Shown piece by piece: positions 1-8,507 of a DNA stretch of 28,357 bases. The position numbers and the translations under genes were made by a program. The number at the start of each line of letters is the position of its first letter. Position 1 is the first letter of the stretch. The stretch is from Enteractinococcus helveticum (lineage in GTDB: Bacteria; Actinomycetota; Actinomycetes; Actinomycetales; Micrococcaceae). Location of the stretch: the NCBI RefSeq assembly GCF_020742345.1, contig NZ_DYXC01000100.1, positions 1-28,357 on the forward strand, given 5' to 3'. Under the pieces are notes generated by a model that was not told the origin of the DNA, made no database searches, and worked only from the letters and a program-made list of their open reading frames with translations.

Positions 1-2
1 CA

Positions 3-773
3 TTTTCCGCCTGGGCAGTCGGTGTTGGTGTGGGGCCAAGCAGCGTTGTCGAGGAATCTCAGACCTTCGGCCCGGACCTGATCTTCAACTGGCTGGGTCA
101 ACACTCACCCATGCTGGCGAATTTTGCCAACCTGCTATTTGTCACCAGTCTGCTGGCCGTACTGCTGGCATTCCACAATGCGGTGGCCCGCTACTTCTTT
201 GCACTGGGCCGCTCAACCGTACTACCCAAGGCCCTGGGGACGACGGCACCAAACGGTGCACCACGCAACGGATCATTGATGCAGTCAGGACTTGCCTTCG
301 TCGTCGTTGTGGGGTTTGCCATCGCCGGTATTGGTCACGAACTCGGTGAGCTGTTCCCGGTCATCACGCTGTTCACCTGGCTGACCAACGCTGCAGCATT
401 CGGTCTGGTGTTCTTGCTGGCCATCACCTCGGTTGCAATCATTGCGTGGTTCCGCACCAATCAGCTGCAGCGCGGCATCTGGACCCGGGTTATTGCGCCA
501 AGTATCGCCACCATTGGTTTGACCACCGTGTTCATCATGATTCTGGTCAACTTCGAGCTGATGATCGACGCCGAAGCAGGCTCCGCGCTGATCTACATCA
601 TGCCCGGTCTGATCATTGTCAGTGGCGTACTTGGCTTGGTCTGGGGAGAGATCATTCAACGCCGTCGTCCGCAAGACTACGAAGCAATGCGTCACCAGGA
701 CGTGCTCAGCGACGACGAGGAGATTGCGATTGCCCAGGGATCCTTGGATGACAACGAACGCAGCACAAACTAG
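3..773 (+). CDS. APC-family amino acid/amine permease, C-terminal part (5' end outside window)
   Basis: The reading frame is open from the left edge, so the N-terminus lies outside the window; a GTG at 30 is internal. The visible 256 residues contain about five hydrophobic membrane segments (for example LLFVTSLLAVLLAF and LIYIMPGLIIVSGVLGLVW) and the APC-like stretch AVARYFFALGRSTVLPKA, which matches the region around TM8 of amino-acid/polyamine permeases. The tail is acidic and probably cytoplasmic. The gene ends 31 nt before a flavin amine oxidase on the same strand, so the two are probably co-transcribed and the cargo may be an amine or amino acid that the oxidase degrades. The substrate cannot be read from the sequence. 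A second, complete APC permease lies at 21195-22649. Confidence 0.85.
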   Translation, partial: FSAWAVGVGVGPSSVVEESQTFGPDLIFNWLGQHSPMLANFANLLFVTSLLAVLLAFHNAVARYFFALGRSTVLPKALGTTAPNGAPRNGSLMQSGLAFVVVVGFAIAGIGHELGELFPVITLFTWLTNAAAFGLVFLLAITSVAIIAWFRTNQLQRGIWTRVIAPSIATIGLTTVFIMILVNFELMIDAEAGSALIYIMPGLIIVSGVLGLVWGEIIQRRRPQDYEAMRHQDVLSDDEEIAIAQGSLDDNERSTN

Positions 774-804
774 ACACAGAACACTCACACGAAAGGAAAA
801 TGCT

Positions 805-2148
805 GTGACGAAGAAACATGTTGTTGTAATCGGTGCGGGATTTGCGGGCCTGATGGCAGCACGTGAACTGCAAGCCGCCGGCATCAGCGTCGAGATGATC
901 GAAGCCCGGGATCGCATCGGTGGGCGTGCCTGGACCGAAGAGCGGATGGGACGTCCGCTAGAACTCGGGGCAACCTGGGTGCACTGGTACCAGGCGCACA
1001 CCTGGACCGAGATCGTGCGCTACAACCAGCCGATCGTGGCCTCGCCCGAGCCGCAGACCGTGTACTGGAATCGCTCTACCGGTGAAACCTGCCAAGGTAC
1101 GATGGACGACGTTGAAGCACTGCTGCGTCCGGCCATGGCCGAAGTCTTTGCCAGAGGCGACGAATATTTCCCGAACCCGTTGGATCCGATGTGGATTCTC
1201 TCGGACAGGTACGACGGACCAGCAGCACTGCGCGAACAATTTCTGGCCGATGACCAGAAATCCGTGCTCGACATTATTCGTGAGTCAGGAAAATTCAGTC
1301 ACGAACAACTCGATCTCATCAGTTCCTACTGGGCGGCCGGCTACATTGGCAATCCGGACACCGGGTCATCATTGATGGCCAAACAGTGGGCGGCACTATC
1401 GAATATGGATCTGGGGCTGCTGGACGACATCACGTTGAAATTCAAACTGGTCAATGGCATGCGGGGCATTTACAACGCGATGGCGGAAGATCTAACCTGC
1501 AATATTCGGTTGAATACTCCGGTGACCAAGGTGCAGCACACCACCGAAGGGGTAGCCATCACCTTGGAAGATGGTGAAGTTCTCACAGCTGATGCAACGA
1601 TCGTGACCGTTCCGGTTGGGGCCATGAATACCATCGAGTTTTCTCCGGCACTGCCACAGAAGATGCAAAAAGTGGTTGATCGCGGTTGGAACTCCAAGGG
1701 CGCCAAAATCTGGATCAAAATTCAAGGCCACCATAAGATCCTGGGCTACGCGCCCTTCCCAGCAAAGATGTCGGTGGTGCGTTCCGAATACTTTACCGAC
1801 GACGACACCACCATTCTGGTGGGCTTCGGCGGAGACCACTTGGCAGTTGATCTCAACGACACTGCGGTAGCCCAAGAAATCATCAACCAGTTCAATCCAG
1901 AACTTGAGGTGATTGATTCCACCGGGCATGACTGGGTTGCTGATAAATGGTCTGGCCAGGCCTGGGGCACCTTACAGCGCGGCCAATTCAGCGATGGCTG
2001 GGATAACTTCAAACAGACCGGCACTCAGATGTACTTTGCCGGGACCGAATGGTCGAAGGGTTGGCGCGGAGTTTGCATTGACGGCGCACTAGAATCTGGT
2101 ATGACAACCGCGCGTCGGATTATCCAAGACTTCCGACAGCAGGCATAA
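805..2148 (+). CDS. Flavin monoamine oxidase (FAD-dependent amine oxidase)
   Basis: Predicted to oxidise a primary amine to an aldehyde, ammonia and H2O2 using FAD. The 447-residue protein starts with a Rossmann motif (VVVIGAGFAGLMAAREL, residues 6-22), followed by RIGGRAW (38-44) and ELGATWVHW, typical of the MAO/putrescine-oxidase group. The C-terminal FAD-binding motif YFAGTEWSKGWRG carries the aromatic residues expected near the flavin. The GTG start at 805 is chosen because GAAAGGA (791-797) sits 7 nt upstream and the Rossmann motif follows at once; the longer open frame back to 616 overlaps the permease and has no family match. Together with the upstream permease and nearby aldehyde and alcohol dehydrogenases it suggests an amine degradation route. 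Putrescine, tyramine or phenethylamine are all possible substrates. Confidence 0.9.
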   Translation: MTKKHVVVIGAGFAGLMAARELQAAGISVEMIEARDRIGGRAWTEERMGRPLELGATWVHWYQAHTWTEIVRYNQPIVASPEPQTVYWNRSTGETCQGTMDDVEALLRPAMAEVFARGDEYFPNPLDPMWILSDRYDGPAALREQFLADDQKSVLDIIRESGKFSHEQLDLISSYWAAGYIGNPDTGSSLMAKQWAALSNMDLGLLDDITLKFKLVNGMRGIYNAMAEDLTCNIRLNTPVTKVQHTTEGVAITLEDGEVLTADATIVTVPVGAMNTIEFSPALPQKMQKVVDRGWNSKGAKIWIKIQGHHKILGYAPFPAKMSVVRSEYFTDDDTTILVGFGGDHLAVDLNDTAVAQEIINQFNPELEVIDSTGHDWVADKWSGQAWGTLQRGQFSDGWDNFKQTGTQMYFAGTEWSKGWRGVCIDGALESGMTTARRIIQDFRQQA

Positions 2149-2160
2149 AACCTACAACAT

Positions 2161-2203
2161 CAACGGGTCACGCTGCTGCTTGTCGGCGGTGGGGGACCCG
2201 TTG
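2161..2203. terminator. Hairpin between convergent genes
   Basis: A perfect 9-bp inverted repeat (CAACGGGTC at 2161-2169, GACCCGTTG at 2195-2203) lies between the stop of the amine oxidase and the stop of the convergent AraC gene. The loop is 25 nt and GC-rich. T-rich sequence follows on the plus strand (GTGTTTATACATT). It could serve both transcripts as a terminator. Confidence 0.5.
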
Positions 2204-2207
2204 GTGT

Positions 2208-3182
2208 TTATACATTAAAAATGGAGTTGCGGTAACCCGAAGGAGTTTCACCATAGATTTGTTTAAAGAGTTTGGAAACATGCGATGCATCGGTTAGACC
2301 ATAGCGTGAACTAATGGATTGTACCGTTTCGTCGCGATAGGCCGGATTCGCAAGGTCATCGCGGATTCTTCGGACACGTTCATTGCGGATATAGGCGCTG
2401 ACCGTTTGATGTTCTTCCGAGAATTTGCCGTGCAGCTGACGCAGCGAGACATAAAAATGGTCGGCAATCATTTGTGGTCCCAGCTGGGGATCGTGTAGGT
2501 GATCGTCAATAAATGCCACGGCCTGCTGAAATAGCGGGTTGTCTTCTTGCAGGTCGTTGTGCTTCCGGGCCGCTGCAAAGAGGACCGTGACAAGCATTTC
2601 AAGAGCGGAGCGCACCAGCTGCAACGCGTGTGGACCCTGTAGAATATGCAGATTCAGCGCGAGTTGTTTAAAAAGTGGGACCGCCACTTTTCCTAGCCCA
2701 GATTCATCACTAATGGGGATCGCCGTCACCTGTGAGATCTGATTCTGAACCAAGTGCAGCAGCTCTTGCGGAAACTGAATGATGAGACTTCGCTGATCTT
2801 GTGCATAGTCCAAGGTATAGGGGCGATGCGCAACATACAGGGCAAGGTCACCGGGGTGCAGCTGACATTCACGAGCGTCCTGAGTCAGGACCGTGGTGCC
2901 GGAAAATTGCAGTGAGAGCTTGCACAACGCTTCATGCTCGGCAATCGGGACAATCTTACTCTGGGTGACCGTATGCGGGCCGGTGTACATGTCGAAAAGT
3001 TCGACCTCACCCAGCGAAACATGGTGTTGGCCTGCGCGGAAAGCTTGCCTATCGGGTGTGCTGAATTCAATATGGGGAAAGCTTGCTTGAGCGTTCTGAA
3101 CCCAGGTCCAATAATCTTGGTCGCGTGCTGGAGCGGAAGTGAGTTGGACTGCGGCGTCTTGCTGCTGTTGTTGTATATCCAG
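2208..3182 (-). CDS. AraC-family transcriptional regulator (probable CTG start)
   Basis: The C-terminal part holds a double helix-turn-helix AraC domain (RIRDDLANPAYRDETVQSIS, then GLTDASHVSKLFKQIYGETP). The N-terminal part resembles the AraC_binding_2 sensor domain. The first ATG (2990) would give only 260 residues and would cut into that domain. The frame stays open upstream to a TAG at 3198-3200 and encodes family-like sequence (YWTWVQNAQASFPHIEF, then FRAGQHHVSLGEVELFDMY). The only plausible start there is CTG at 3182, 9 nt after AAAGGA, giving 324 residues, the usual size for this family. Five consecutive Gln follow near the N-terminus. It likely controls the adjacent amine/aldehyde genes, which is an inference from position. 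The exact start codon is uncertain. Confidence 0.8.
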   Translation of the reverse strand: MDIQQQQQDAAVQLTSAPARDQDYWTWVQNAQASFPHIEFSTPDRQAFRAGQHHVSLGEVELFDMYTGPHTVTQSKIVPIAEHEALCKLSLQFSGTTVLTQDARECQLHPGDLALYVAHRPYTLDYAQDQRSLIIQFPQELLHLVQNQISQVTAIPISDESGLGKVAVPLFKQLALNLHILQGPHALQLVRSALEMLVTVLFAAARKHNDLQEDNPLFQQAVAFIDDHLHDPQLGPQMIADHFYVSLRQLHGKFSEEHQTVSAYIRNERVRRIRDDLANPAYRDETVQSISSRYGLTDASHVSKLFKQIYGETPSGYRNSIFNV

Positions 3183-3228
3183 TTTGCCCAGTCCTTTCTA
3201 TACGTCTCGCGGCCTGGCTGTCACCTGT

Positions 3229-3258
3229 CAGATATGAAGTAATGATTAACTATATCAA
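3229..3258 (-). promoter_or_regulatory. Candidate promoter for the AraC gene
   Basis: On the minus strand TTGATA (3253-3258) is followed after 18 nt by TATCTG (3229-3234). Transcription would start near 3222, about 40 nt before the CTG start at 3182. This fits the upstream start better than the ATG at 2990. Confidence 0.4.
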
Positions 3259-3282
3259 CGCGGAATTTGGTCACCATAGCAA

Positions 3283-3330
3283 ACAGCGCTGTCCTCCCCG
3301 GCCTATGAAAAGGTGGGATGACAGCGCTGT
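3283..3330 (-). terminator. Long hairpin after the aldehyde dehydrogenase gene
   Basis: A perfect 11-bp inverted repeat (ACAGCGCTGTC at 3283-3293, GACAGCGCTGT at 3320-3330) lies 17 nt past the stop of the minus-strand aldehyde dehydrogenase. An inner TCCC/GGGA pair extends the stem. Each arm is itself nearly palindromic (ACAGCGCTGT), so it could also be a pair of protein-binding sites. Only a short T stretch follows, so factor-independent termination is not certain. Confidence 0.5.
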
Positions 3331-3347
3331 GTGACAGCAAAGGTGTC

Positions 3348-4763
3348 TTAGAGGGTCGTGACCTTTGGCAGTGCGACCTGCTTGAGTCCTTCGACGCCGA
3401 ACTCTAGGCCCATACCGGATTTCTTGACGCCGCCGAATGGCACCCGTGGGTCCACGGCACCGTGTTTGTTGATCCAGGTGGTCCCGGCAATCAGTCGGTT
3501 TGCGACGTCGCGTGCGCGGTCGGCATTCGATGACCACACGGAGGAGCCCAGCCCGACTTCAAGTTCGTTGGCCCATTGGATGGCTTGATCAAGATCGTCG
3601 TATTTGATGATCGGCAGTGCCGGACCAAATTGTTCGATCTGCACCAACGGGTTGTTCTGGTCGATATCCGAGACAATTGTGGCCGGGTAGAAATACCCGG
3701 TCTGGTTTTCATCTGGGTTGCCACCGGTGACAATGGTGGCGCCATCTTTGCGGGCCGCTTCGACCAGATCAGCAACAATCTTCTGCTGGGCGGCGTTTTG
3801 CAGTGGTCCCAGCACGTTTTCTTCAGATACGCCCTGGCCCATGGGTGTTTCGGCGGCAATCTTGGCTAGTGCTTGAACCACCTCGTCGTAGATCGAGGCG
3901 GGCACGTAGAGCCGCTTCAGCGCCGCACAGGTCTGGCCGGTATTGATAAACGCGCCCCAGAAAATATCCTGCGCCATATCCTCAACATTGATATCATCTA
4001 GCACAATACCGGCGTCGTTACCACCCAGTTCAAGGGTTACACGCTTCATATCCGCAGCCGCCGAGCGCATGATCGCCTGGCCGGTCTTGGTCGAACCGGT
4101 GAACATAATCTTGTCAATGTCAGGGTGTTCAGAAACTGCCTGACCAATATCGCCTTCGCCCGGCACAACCTGCAGCACACCTTCGGGCAGGACCTGATTG
4201 AGCACCGCAACCAGCGCTTGCACCGATAGCGGAGTGTGTTCGGAAGGTTTCAAAATGACGGCGTTACCCATCCGCAGCGAGGGGGCCAATTGCCAAACCG
4301 CGATCATCATGGGCCAGTTCCACGGGCCAATGGCTCCGACCACCCCGATGGGCACATAGCTCAGCACGGATTTGCCGGATTCGTCATCGACGAGGACTTC
4401 GTCTTCCAGCGGGAAGTCCGCGTTGGCACGCAGCCAGGCTTCACAGGCGCCAGCTTCGAAACGAGCGTTGGGACCATTGAGCGGTTTGCCGACCTCACGG
4501 GCCAGAACCTGGGCGAGCGCTTCAGCCGAAGCGTTGACCGCGTCGGCGGCCTTGTGCAAGTACTCGGAGCGTTCGGTGTGGGAAAGCGCACCCCAGGATT
4601 TTTGGGCTTGACGAGCTTTGGCCACGGCGGCATCGACGTCGTCGGGAGTCGAGATTTTGGTGTGGCCAATGAGCTCACCGGTGGCCGGATCATACACCGG
4701 CTGGCCATCGGCGACGGTGACGGCGGCAAGTAGATTATCGAATGTCGTCAGATCAGTAGACAT
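3348..4763 (-). CDS. NAD(P)-dependent aldehyde dehydrogenase
   Basis: Oxidises an aldehyde to its acid. The 471-residue protein has the full ALDH active site: GPWNWP with Asn149, LKPSEH with Lys172, the general base Glu245 in ELGGN, and the catalytic nucleophile Cys279 in NTGQTCAAL. FGPALPI follows in the C-terminal half. ATG 4763 is chosen over ATG 4781 because TCCTCC at 4768-4773 (GGAGGA on the coding strand) lies 4 nt upstream and would be inside the gene if the earlier ATG were used. It is likely to oxidise the aldehyde made by the amine oxidase at 805-2148, a succinate-semialdehyde or aminoaldehyde type role. The assignment of substrate is inference. It is followed by a hairpin and the AraC gene. 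Confidence 0.93.
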   Translation of the reverse strand: MSTDLTTFDNLLAAVTVADGQPVYDPATGELIGHTKISTPDDVDAAVAKARQAQKSWGALSHTERSEYLHKAADAVNASAEALAQVLAREVGKPLNGPNARFEAGACEAWLRANADFPLEDEVLVDDESGKSVLSYVPIGVVGAIGPWNWPMMIAVWQLAPSLRMGNAVILKPSEHTPLSVQALVAVLNQVLPEGVLQVVPGEGDIGQAVSEHPDIDKIMFTGSTKTGQAIMRSAAADMKRVTLELGGNDAGIVLDDINVEDMAQDIFWGAFINTGQTCAALKRLYVPASIYDEVVQALAKIAAETPMGQGVSEENVLGPLQNAAQQKIVADLVEAARKDGATIVTGGNPDENQTGYFYPATIVSDIDQNNPLVQIEQFGPALPIIKYDDLDQAIQWANELEVGLGSSVWSSNADRARDVANRLIAGTTWINKHGAVDPRVPFGGVKKSGMGLEFGVEGLKQVALPKVTTL

Positions 4764-4810
4764 GTATTCCTCCGTGTTCATTCATGGGATCGCAAATGGG
4801 TCCCGGTTGT

Positions 4811-4816
4811 ATTCTA
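4811..4816 (-). promoter_or_regulatory. Candidate -10 box of the aldehyde dehydrogenase gene
   Basis: TAGAAT on the minus strand would place the transcript start about 40 nt before ATG 4763. No good -35 box is visible, as is common for activator-dependent promoters. The 226-nt divergent region 4764-4989 serves both this gene and the alcohol dehydrogenase. Confidence 0.3.
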
Positions 4817-4989
4817 GGCTGCCAAAATATGCGGTCGCTGAGTTAGGGCTGACGTGCATGACACTTGGACTCCAGTGCAGGACTGCAGCCGCCATGCTGC
4901 GTGGCGGGCAGAGCGGATGGTCTGATTCGGTACAGTAAAAAGGGCGTTGAATATACGACGTTGACCACAAGATGCGGAGGTATCCTGCA

Positions 4990-6087
4990 ATGAAAGCAAT
5001 GGTAGTTCGAGAACTCGGTGGCGGCTGGGTAGAAGAAGATATTCAGATTGCCGACCCGATTGGTCAAGAAGTACTGATCGAACTGAAAGCCTCTGGTCTG
5101 TGCGGTTCAGACTTCATGGAAATGAGCAATGAAGTCCAGTATCCGCCTCCGGCAGTCCTGGGCCACGAAATTTCCGGGGTGGTCACACAAATTGGTCCTA
5201 ACGTTACAGAATTTGCGGTAGGTGACCACGTTGCCGCCTGTCTGGTGCAGTTCTGCGGTAAATGCGAACAATGTTTAGCTGGCGAACCAGGCCTGTGCCG
5301 TTCTCCTGAACTGACCCTGCGTGCTGACGGCGAAGCACCACGGCTCAAAGATGCCAACGGTAACCCAGTGACGCAAGGCATGGCGCTGGGCGGCTTTGCT
5401 CAGCAGGCACTGGTTCATGAGAATATGCTGGTCAAACTACCCAAAGACATGCCTTTTGCCCAGGCTGCGGTGCTGGGTTGTGGGGTGATCACCGGAACCG
5501 GGGCTGTGCTCAATGCGGCTAAGGTCCGGTCCGGTGAAGATGTGGTGATTATTGGTGCCGGTGGGGTTGGGCTCAACGTTGTTTCCGGTGCGGTGTTGGC
5601 CAGTGCTGGCAAAATTATTTCCGTGGACTTGAACCAGGAATCGCTGGATGCCGCCAAAGCTTTCGGTGCAACCCACACCATCAACTCAGCTGAGACTGAT
5701 CCTGTTGCCGCGGTCAAAGAATTGACCGGTGGTCACGGTGTTCGTACGGTCTTCGACGTCGTCGGAATTGGCGCCACGGCACGTCAAGGTTACGACATGT
5801 TAGATAACGGTGGGACGCTGTATCAAATTGGCATGGGATCGGGCACCGATACGCTGGATACGGTCCCAATGCAGAACGCCTTTTCGCGCAAAGCCATCCA
5901 GGGCGTATTCATGGGCTCTGGCGTGCCCAAACGCGACATAGCCATGCTTGTTGAACAGTACCAAGCTGGTCGGCTGAACCTTGATGACATTGTTTCTGGT
6001 GAAATTAAACTCTCTGAGGTCAACAAGGGTTATGAAATGATTCGCGATCCAAAGGTGAATCGAATCGTTATCACCGACTTCTCCTAG
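4990..6087 (+). CDS. Zinc-dependent medium-chain alcohol dehydrogenase
   Basis: A 365-residue MDR-superfamily oxidoreductase that interconverts an alcohol and an aldehyde with NAD(P). The catalytic zinc site is visible as Cys38 (GLCGSD) and His59-Glu60 (LGHE). The structural zinc lobe has Cys89, Cys92, Cys95 and Cys103. The coenzyme-binding motif is GAGGVGLNVV. ATG 4990 follows GGAGG (4976-4980) by 9 nt; an in-frame ATG at 4972 would include that binding site in the gene and is rejected. It is divergent from the aldehyde dehydrogenase, which suggests a shared substrate series of alcohol, aldehyde and acid. The overall style is like class III/NDMA-type alcohol dehydrogenases, but the exact substrate is not readable. 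Confidence 0.92.
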   Translation: MKAMVVRELGGGWVEEDIQIADPIGQEVLIELKASGLCGSDFMEMSNEVQYPPPAVLGHEISGVVTQIGPNVTEFAVGDHVAACLVQFCGKCEQCLAGEPGLCRSPELTLRADGEAPRLKDANGNPVTQGMALGGFAQQALVHENMLVKLPKDMPFAQAAVLGCGVITGTGAVLNAAKVRSGEDVVIIGAGGVGLNVVSGAVLASAGKIISVDLNQESLDAAKAFGATHTINSAETDPVAAVKELTGGHGVRTVFDVVGIGATARQGYDMLDNGGTLYQIGMGSGTDTLDTVPMQNAFSRKAIQGVFMGSGVPKRDIAMLVEQYQAGRLNLDDIVSGEIKLSEVNKGYEMIRDPKVNRIVITDFS

Positions 6088-6120
6088 TTGCCGGTCGTTT
6101 TCTTCTAGTTGCGGGTTGTT
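6082..6120 (+). repeat. Short imperfect tandem duplication carrying both convergent stop codons
   Basis: Two 18-nt units (6082-6099 and 6103-6120) match at 15 of 18 positions around CTAGTTGC. The first contains the alcohol dehydrogenase stop TAG. The palindromic CTAG in the second supplies the stop of the convergent MFS gene on the other strand. Confidence 0.55.
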
Positions 6121-7391
6121 GGTGGGTGGAGTCCGGCGTCGCGTGTTACCGGCCCCGGCCCGGGCGGTAAGGTCCGCGAAAAGATCCCGGCACCCACCAA
6201 CCCCAGGGCTGCGATGGCCCAAACACCAAAGGCCAGCGTGGAGATGGCCGTGACCACGGAGATCAGCAACGGCCCGGTCAATGTTCCAGTATCGGAAAGC
6301 AGCCGCCACAGGGCCAAGAATTTTGGTCGACCCACGGTCGGGGAGTAGTCAGCTCCCAGGGTCATAACGATGCCCGCACCGAAACCATTGCCCAGCCCAA
6401 TTAATACGGCGGCCACCATCAACCATCCACTCGTGCCCATCAACGGCACGGAGGCGGTGCCGATGGCCAGTCCGGTGAGACAGCAGACTGCAACCACACG
6501 ACGTCCTTTCCGGTCCATCAGCAGACCGGATGGATAGAACATGATCAGATCAATGGCCCCGGACACCCCGTAAATGAGTGATGCCTGGGCTGGGCTGAGG
6601 CCGAGGTGCTCGGCCCACAGTGGGATGACCGCGGTGCGCGAGGCTCGCATCGCCGACAGGCACAGCACACCCAGGCCCGAAGACAACAGCACCCGCCAAT
6701 GTTCCTTGGCCAACGACGTCATCGTTGGATTCGTGATGATCTCCAGCGGGCTGGTTGTTGTTGATTCCAAATGCGTGGGCGTGGTGGGTTCAGCCAGTTC
6801 TTGGATCAAGAGTGAAATAATGACGGCGGTGCCCATACACGCCGCGCCGACGGCAAATGCGCCCTGCATGCCCAGAAACGCTTGAGCCCCGGCACCAAGG
6901 AAGGGCCCGACGAATGATCCGATGCGTATCATGCCGCCCAGCAGGGACATGGCCCGGGCCCGGTGGGAGACCGGAACAGCCACCGCCAAATACGACTGGC
7001 GTGCCAGATTGAATCCGGCTCCGGCCATCCCGATCAGCAAGATACCTACGGTATAGCCGGCAAAATCATAGGGCACACCCAACGGAAACCAGCCGGCGAC
7101 CATCGCCCAGGCCAGCGTGGCACCCAGGGTCCCTACGCCAGCCGAGACGATCATGGTAAGACGTTCTCCGGCACGTGAGGCCAATTGGGCGGCTGGAGCA
7201 TTTGCGATCAGGGAACCGATGCCGATTAGTGTGACTGTACTGGCCGCCACCGCCAGGGAGACTCCGAATCCTGTAGAGGCCCCGGCAATTGCCGGCATGA
7301 TGGCGCCAAGACCAATCGCATAGATTAACGAGGGAGCATAGATCTGAAACGCATTCGCTAGAGGTTTGGCGCTGCGTGACTGATCTGACAT
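6105..7391 (-). CDS. MFS transporter
   Basis: A 428-residue integral membrane protein with about 12 hydrophobic segments in two halves joined by a longer polar loop near residues 195-235. The loop between segments 2 and 3 has SRAGERLTM, and the second half repeats this as MDRKGRRVV, the MFS motif A position. The ATG at 7391 is preceded by AGAAGG. The N-terminus is polar and short. The general style is that of drug/sugar efflux-type MFS proteins, and the cargo is unknown. It converges on the alcohol dehydrogenase with only 17 nt between stops, so it is a separate unit from that gene. It is divergent from the hydrolase at 7614. Confidence 0.88.
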   Translation of the reverse strand: MSDQSRSAKPLANAFQIYAPSLIYAIGLGAIMPAIAGASTGFGVSLAVAASTVTLIGIGSLIANAPAAQLASRAGERLTMIVSAGVGTLGATLAWAMVAGWFPLGVPYDFAGYTVGILLIGMAGAGFNLARQSYLAVAVPVSHRARAMSLLGGMIRIGSFVGPFLGAGAQAFLGMQGAFAVGAACMGTAVIISLLIQELAEPTTPTHLESTTTSPLEIITNPTMTSLAKEHWRVLLSSGLGVLCLSAMRASRTAVIPLWAEHLGLSPAQASLIYGVSGAIDLIMFYPSGLLMDRKGRRVVAVCCLTGLAIGTASVPLMGTSGWLMVAAVLIGLGNGFGAGIVMTLGADYSPTVGRPKFLALWRLLSDTGTLTGPLLISVVTAISTLAFGVWAIAALGLVGAGIFSRTLPPGPGPVTRDAGLHPPTTRN

Positions 7392-7437
7392 GTTACCTTC
7401 TTTACTCCATCCGGTCCGAGTACAGCAATGACTCTTA

Positions 7438-7459
7438 ACCTCCTAGAGTACGCCGAGGT
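7438..7459. promoter_or_regulatory. Dyad upstream of the MFS gene (possible operator)
   Basis: ACCTC (7438-7442) and GAGGT (7455-7459) form a 5-bp inverted repeat with a 12-nt centre, 47-68 nt upstream of the MFS start. It could be a regulator site but is short enough to occur by chance. Confidence 0.2.
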
Positions 7460-7529
7460 GACACAAAAGTTCTGAACCCCAGCCATCATCGATATTTCAA
7501 CTCACGGCTTTCCTGATAACGCATGGCTG

Positions 7530-7558
7530 TTGGTGCCAATGTTGCCGCGGTGTAAAAT
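7530..7558 (+). promoter_or_regulatory. Candidate promoter of the alpha/beta hydrolase gene
   Basis: TTGGTG (7530-7535), a 17-nt spacer and TAAAAT (7553-7558) form a good sigma-70-like promoter. Transcription would begin near 7565, about 49 nt before ATG 7614. This argues against translation starting at 7530. Confidence 0.5.
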
Positions 7559-7613
7559 GAGGATACCTTCGACGCCACAGTGGTGTTGTGGGAACCCGAT
7601 ACAGGAGTTTCTC

Positions 7614-8507
7614 ATGGAACCGGACCATAGGTTTCGAACTGAAGAACTACGGTTCTCCTCGGATGGTTTGGATTGTGCGGCGACCTTGTATCGCCCTGTT
7701 GAAGCGGACGCCGTTGTGCCGTGTGTCGTATTTGCTCCAAGTGTGAACCAGACTCGTCGCGATGGTTACCCGCGGTTTGCGGAACGTTTTGCGGCCGCAG
7801 GTTATGCCGCTTTGATCTTTGATTACCGATACATTGGCGACAGCGCAGGCAAACCACGTCAACTTGTCGATTATAAACAACAGCGCGAAGATCTTCGTGC
7901 GGCAGTCGCTTTTGTGCGTTCCCTGGAAGGCATCGATACGACGCAGATCGTGTTGTGGGGATTTTCTTTTGCCGGCGACCCGGTGCTGAACGTGGCAGCC
8001 GATGATCAACAGATTGCTGCCGTATTCACGTTGTGTCCGCTGCTGGACGGACTGAAATTTTCCGCTATCTCTGGGACCGGTAACACGTTACGGCGAATGG
8101 CTGCAGCAGCCCGCGCGTCTTGGACTCGCGAGCCGATACGTATGCCGGTCACCGCCCCAGCCGGTAGGTTGGCGCTGTTCAATAAGCCAGAGGCAGTTGA
8201 GGGATTCGCAGCGTTGCAGGCGGAAAACTCGTCATGGCGCAACGATATTTTGGTCAAACCAACCCAACCGCCCTTCCTGCTGCGCCCCATCAAACATGCA
8301 AAGCATATCACCTGTCCACTATGGGTAGGCCTTGCAACGCAAGACACGATGGTCCCGGCGATGCCCATGCGACGACTCGCACGACTAGCACCCTATGCTG
8401 AACTTCGAACCTTTTCGGGCGGTCATTTTGGCGGATTTCTTGACCACTTTGATGAGGTCATCACATCCCAACTGGCGTTTCTGCGCCGCGCACTTGCCCA
8501 CGGATAA
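7614..8507 (+). CDS. Alpha/beta hydrolase
   Basis: A 297-residue serine hydrolase of the alpha/beta fold. The nucleophile is Ser118 in LWGFSFAG. Asp244 (LATQDTMVP) and His271 (SGGHFGG) complete the triad at the expected spacing. FDYRYIGDSAGKPR near residue 69 forms the oxyanion-side loop seen in dienelactone-hydrolase-like and acyl-peptidase-like relatives. ATG 7614 follows AGGAG (7603-7607) by 6 nt. An in-frame TTG at 7530 lies inside the likely promoter and is rejected. A polyester, lactone or acyl-ester substrate is possible; none can be assigned. The next gene starts 135 nt later and may be in the same transcript. Confidence 0.87.
   Translation: MEPDHRFRTEELRFSSDGLDCAATLYRPVEADAVVPCVVFAPSVNQTRRDGYPRFAERFAAAGYAALIFDYRYIGDSAGKPRQLVDYKQQREDLRAAVAFVRSLEGIDTTQIVLWGFSFAGDPVLNVAADDQQIAAVFTLCPLLDGLKFSAISGTGNTLRRMAAAARASWTREPIRMPVTAPAGRLALFNKPEAVEGFAALQAENSSWRNDILVKPTQPPFLLRPIKHAKHITCPLWVGLATQDTMVPAMPMRRLARLAPYAELRTFSGGHFGGFLDHFDEVITSQLAFLRRALAHG

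Noticed and set aside
616..804. N-terminal extension of the amine oxidase frame
   Set aside because: It overlaps the permease coding region, lacks a binding site and has no family resemblance; GTG 805 has a good binding site and the Rossmann motif follows directly.
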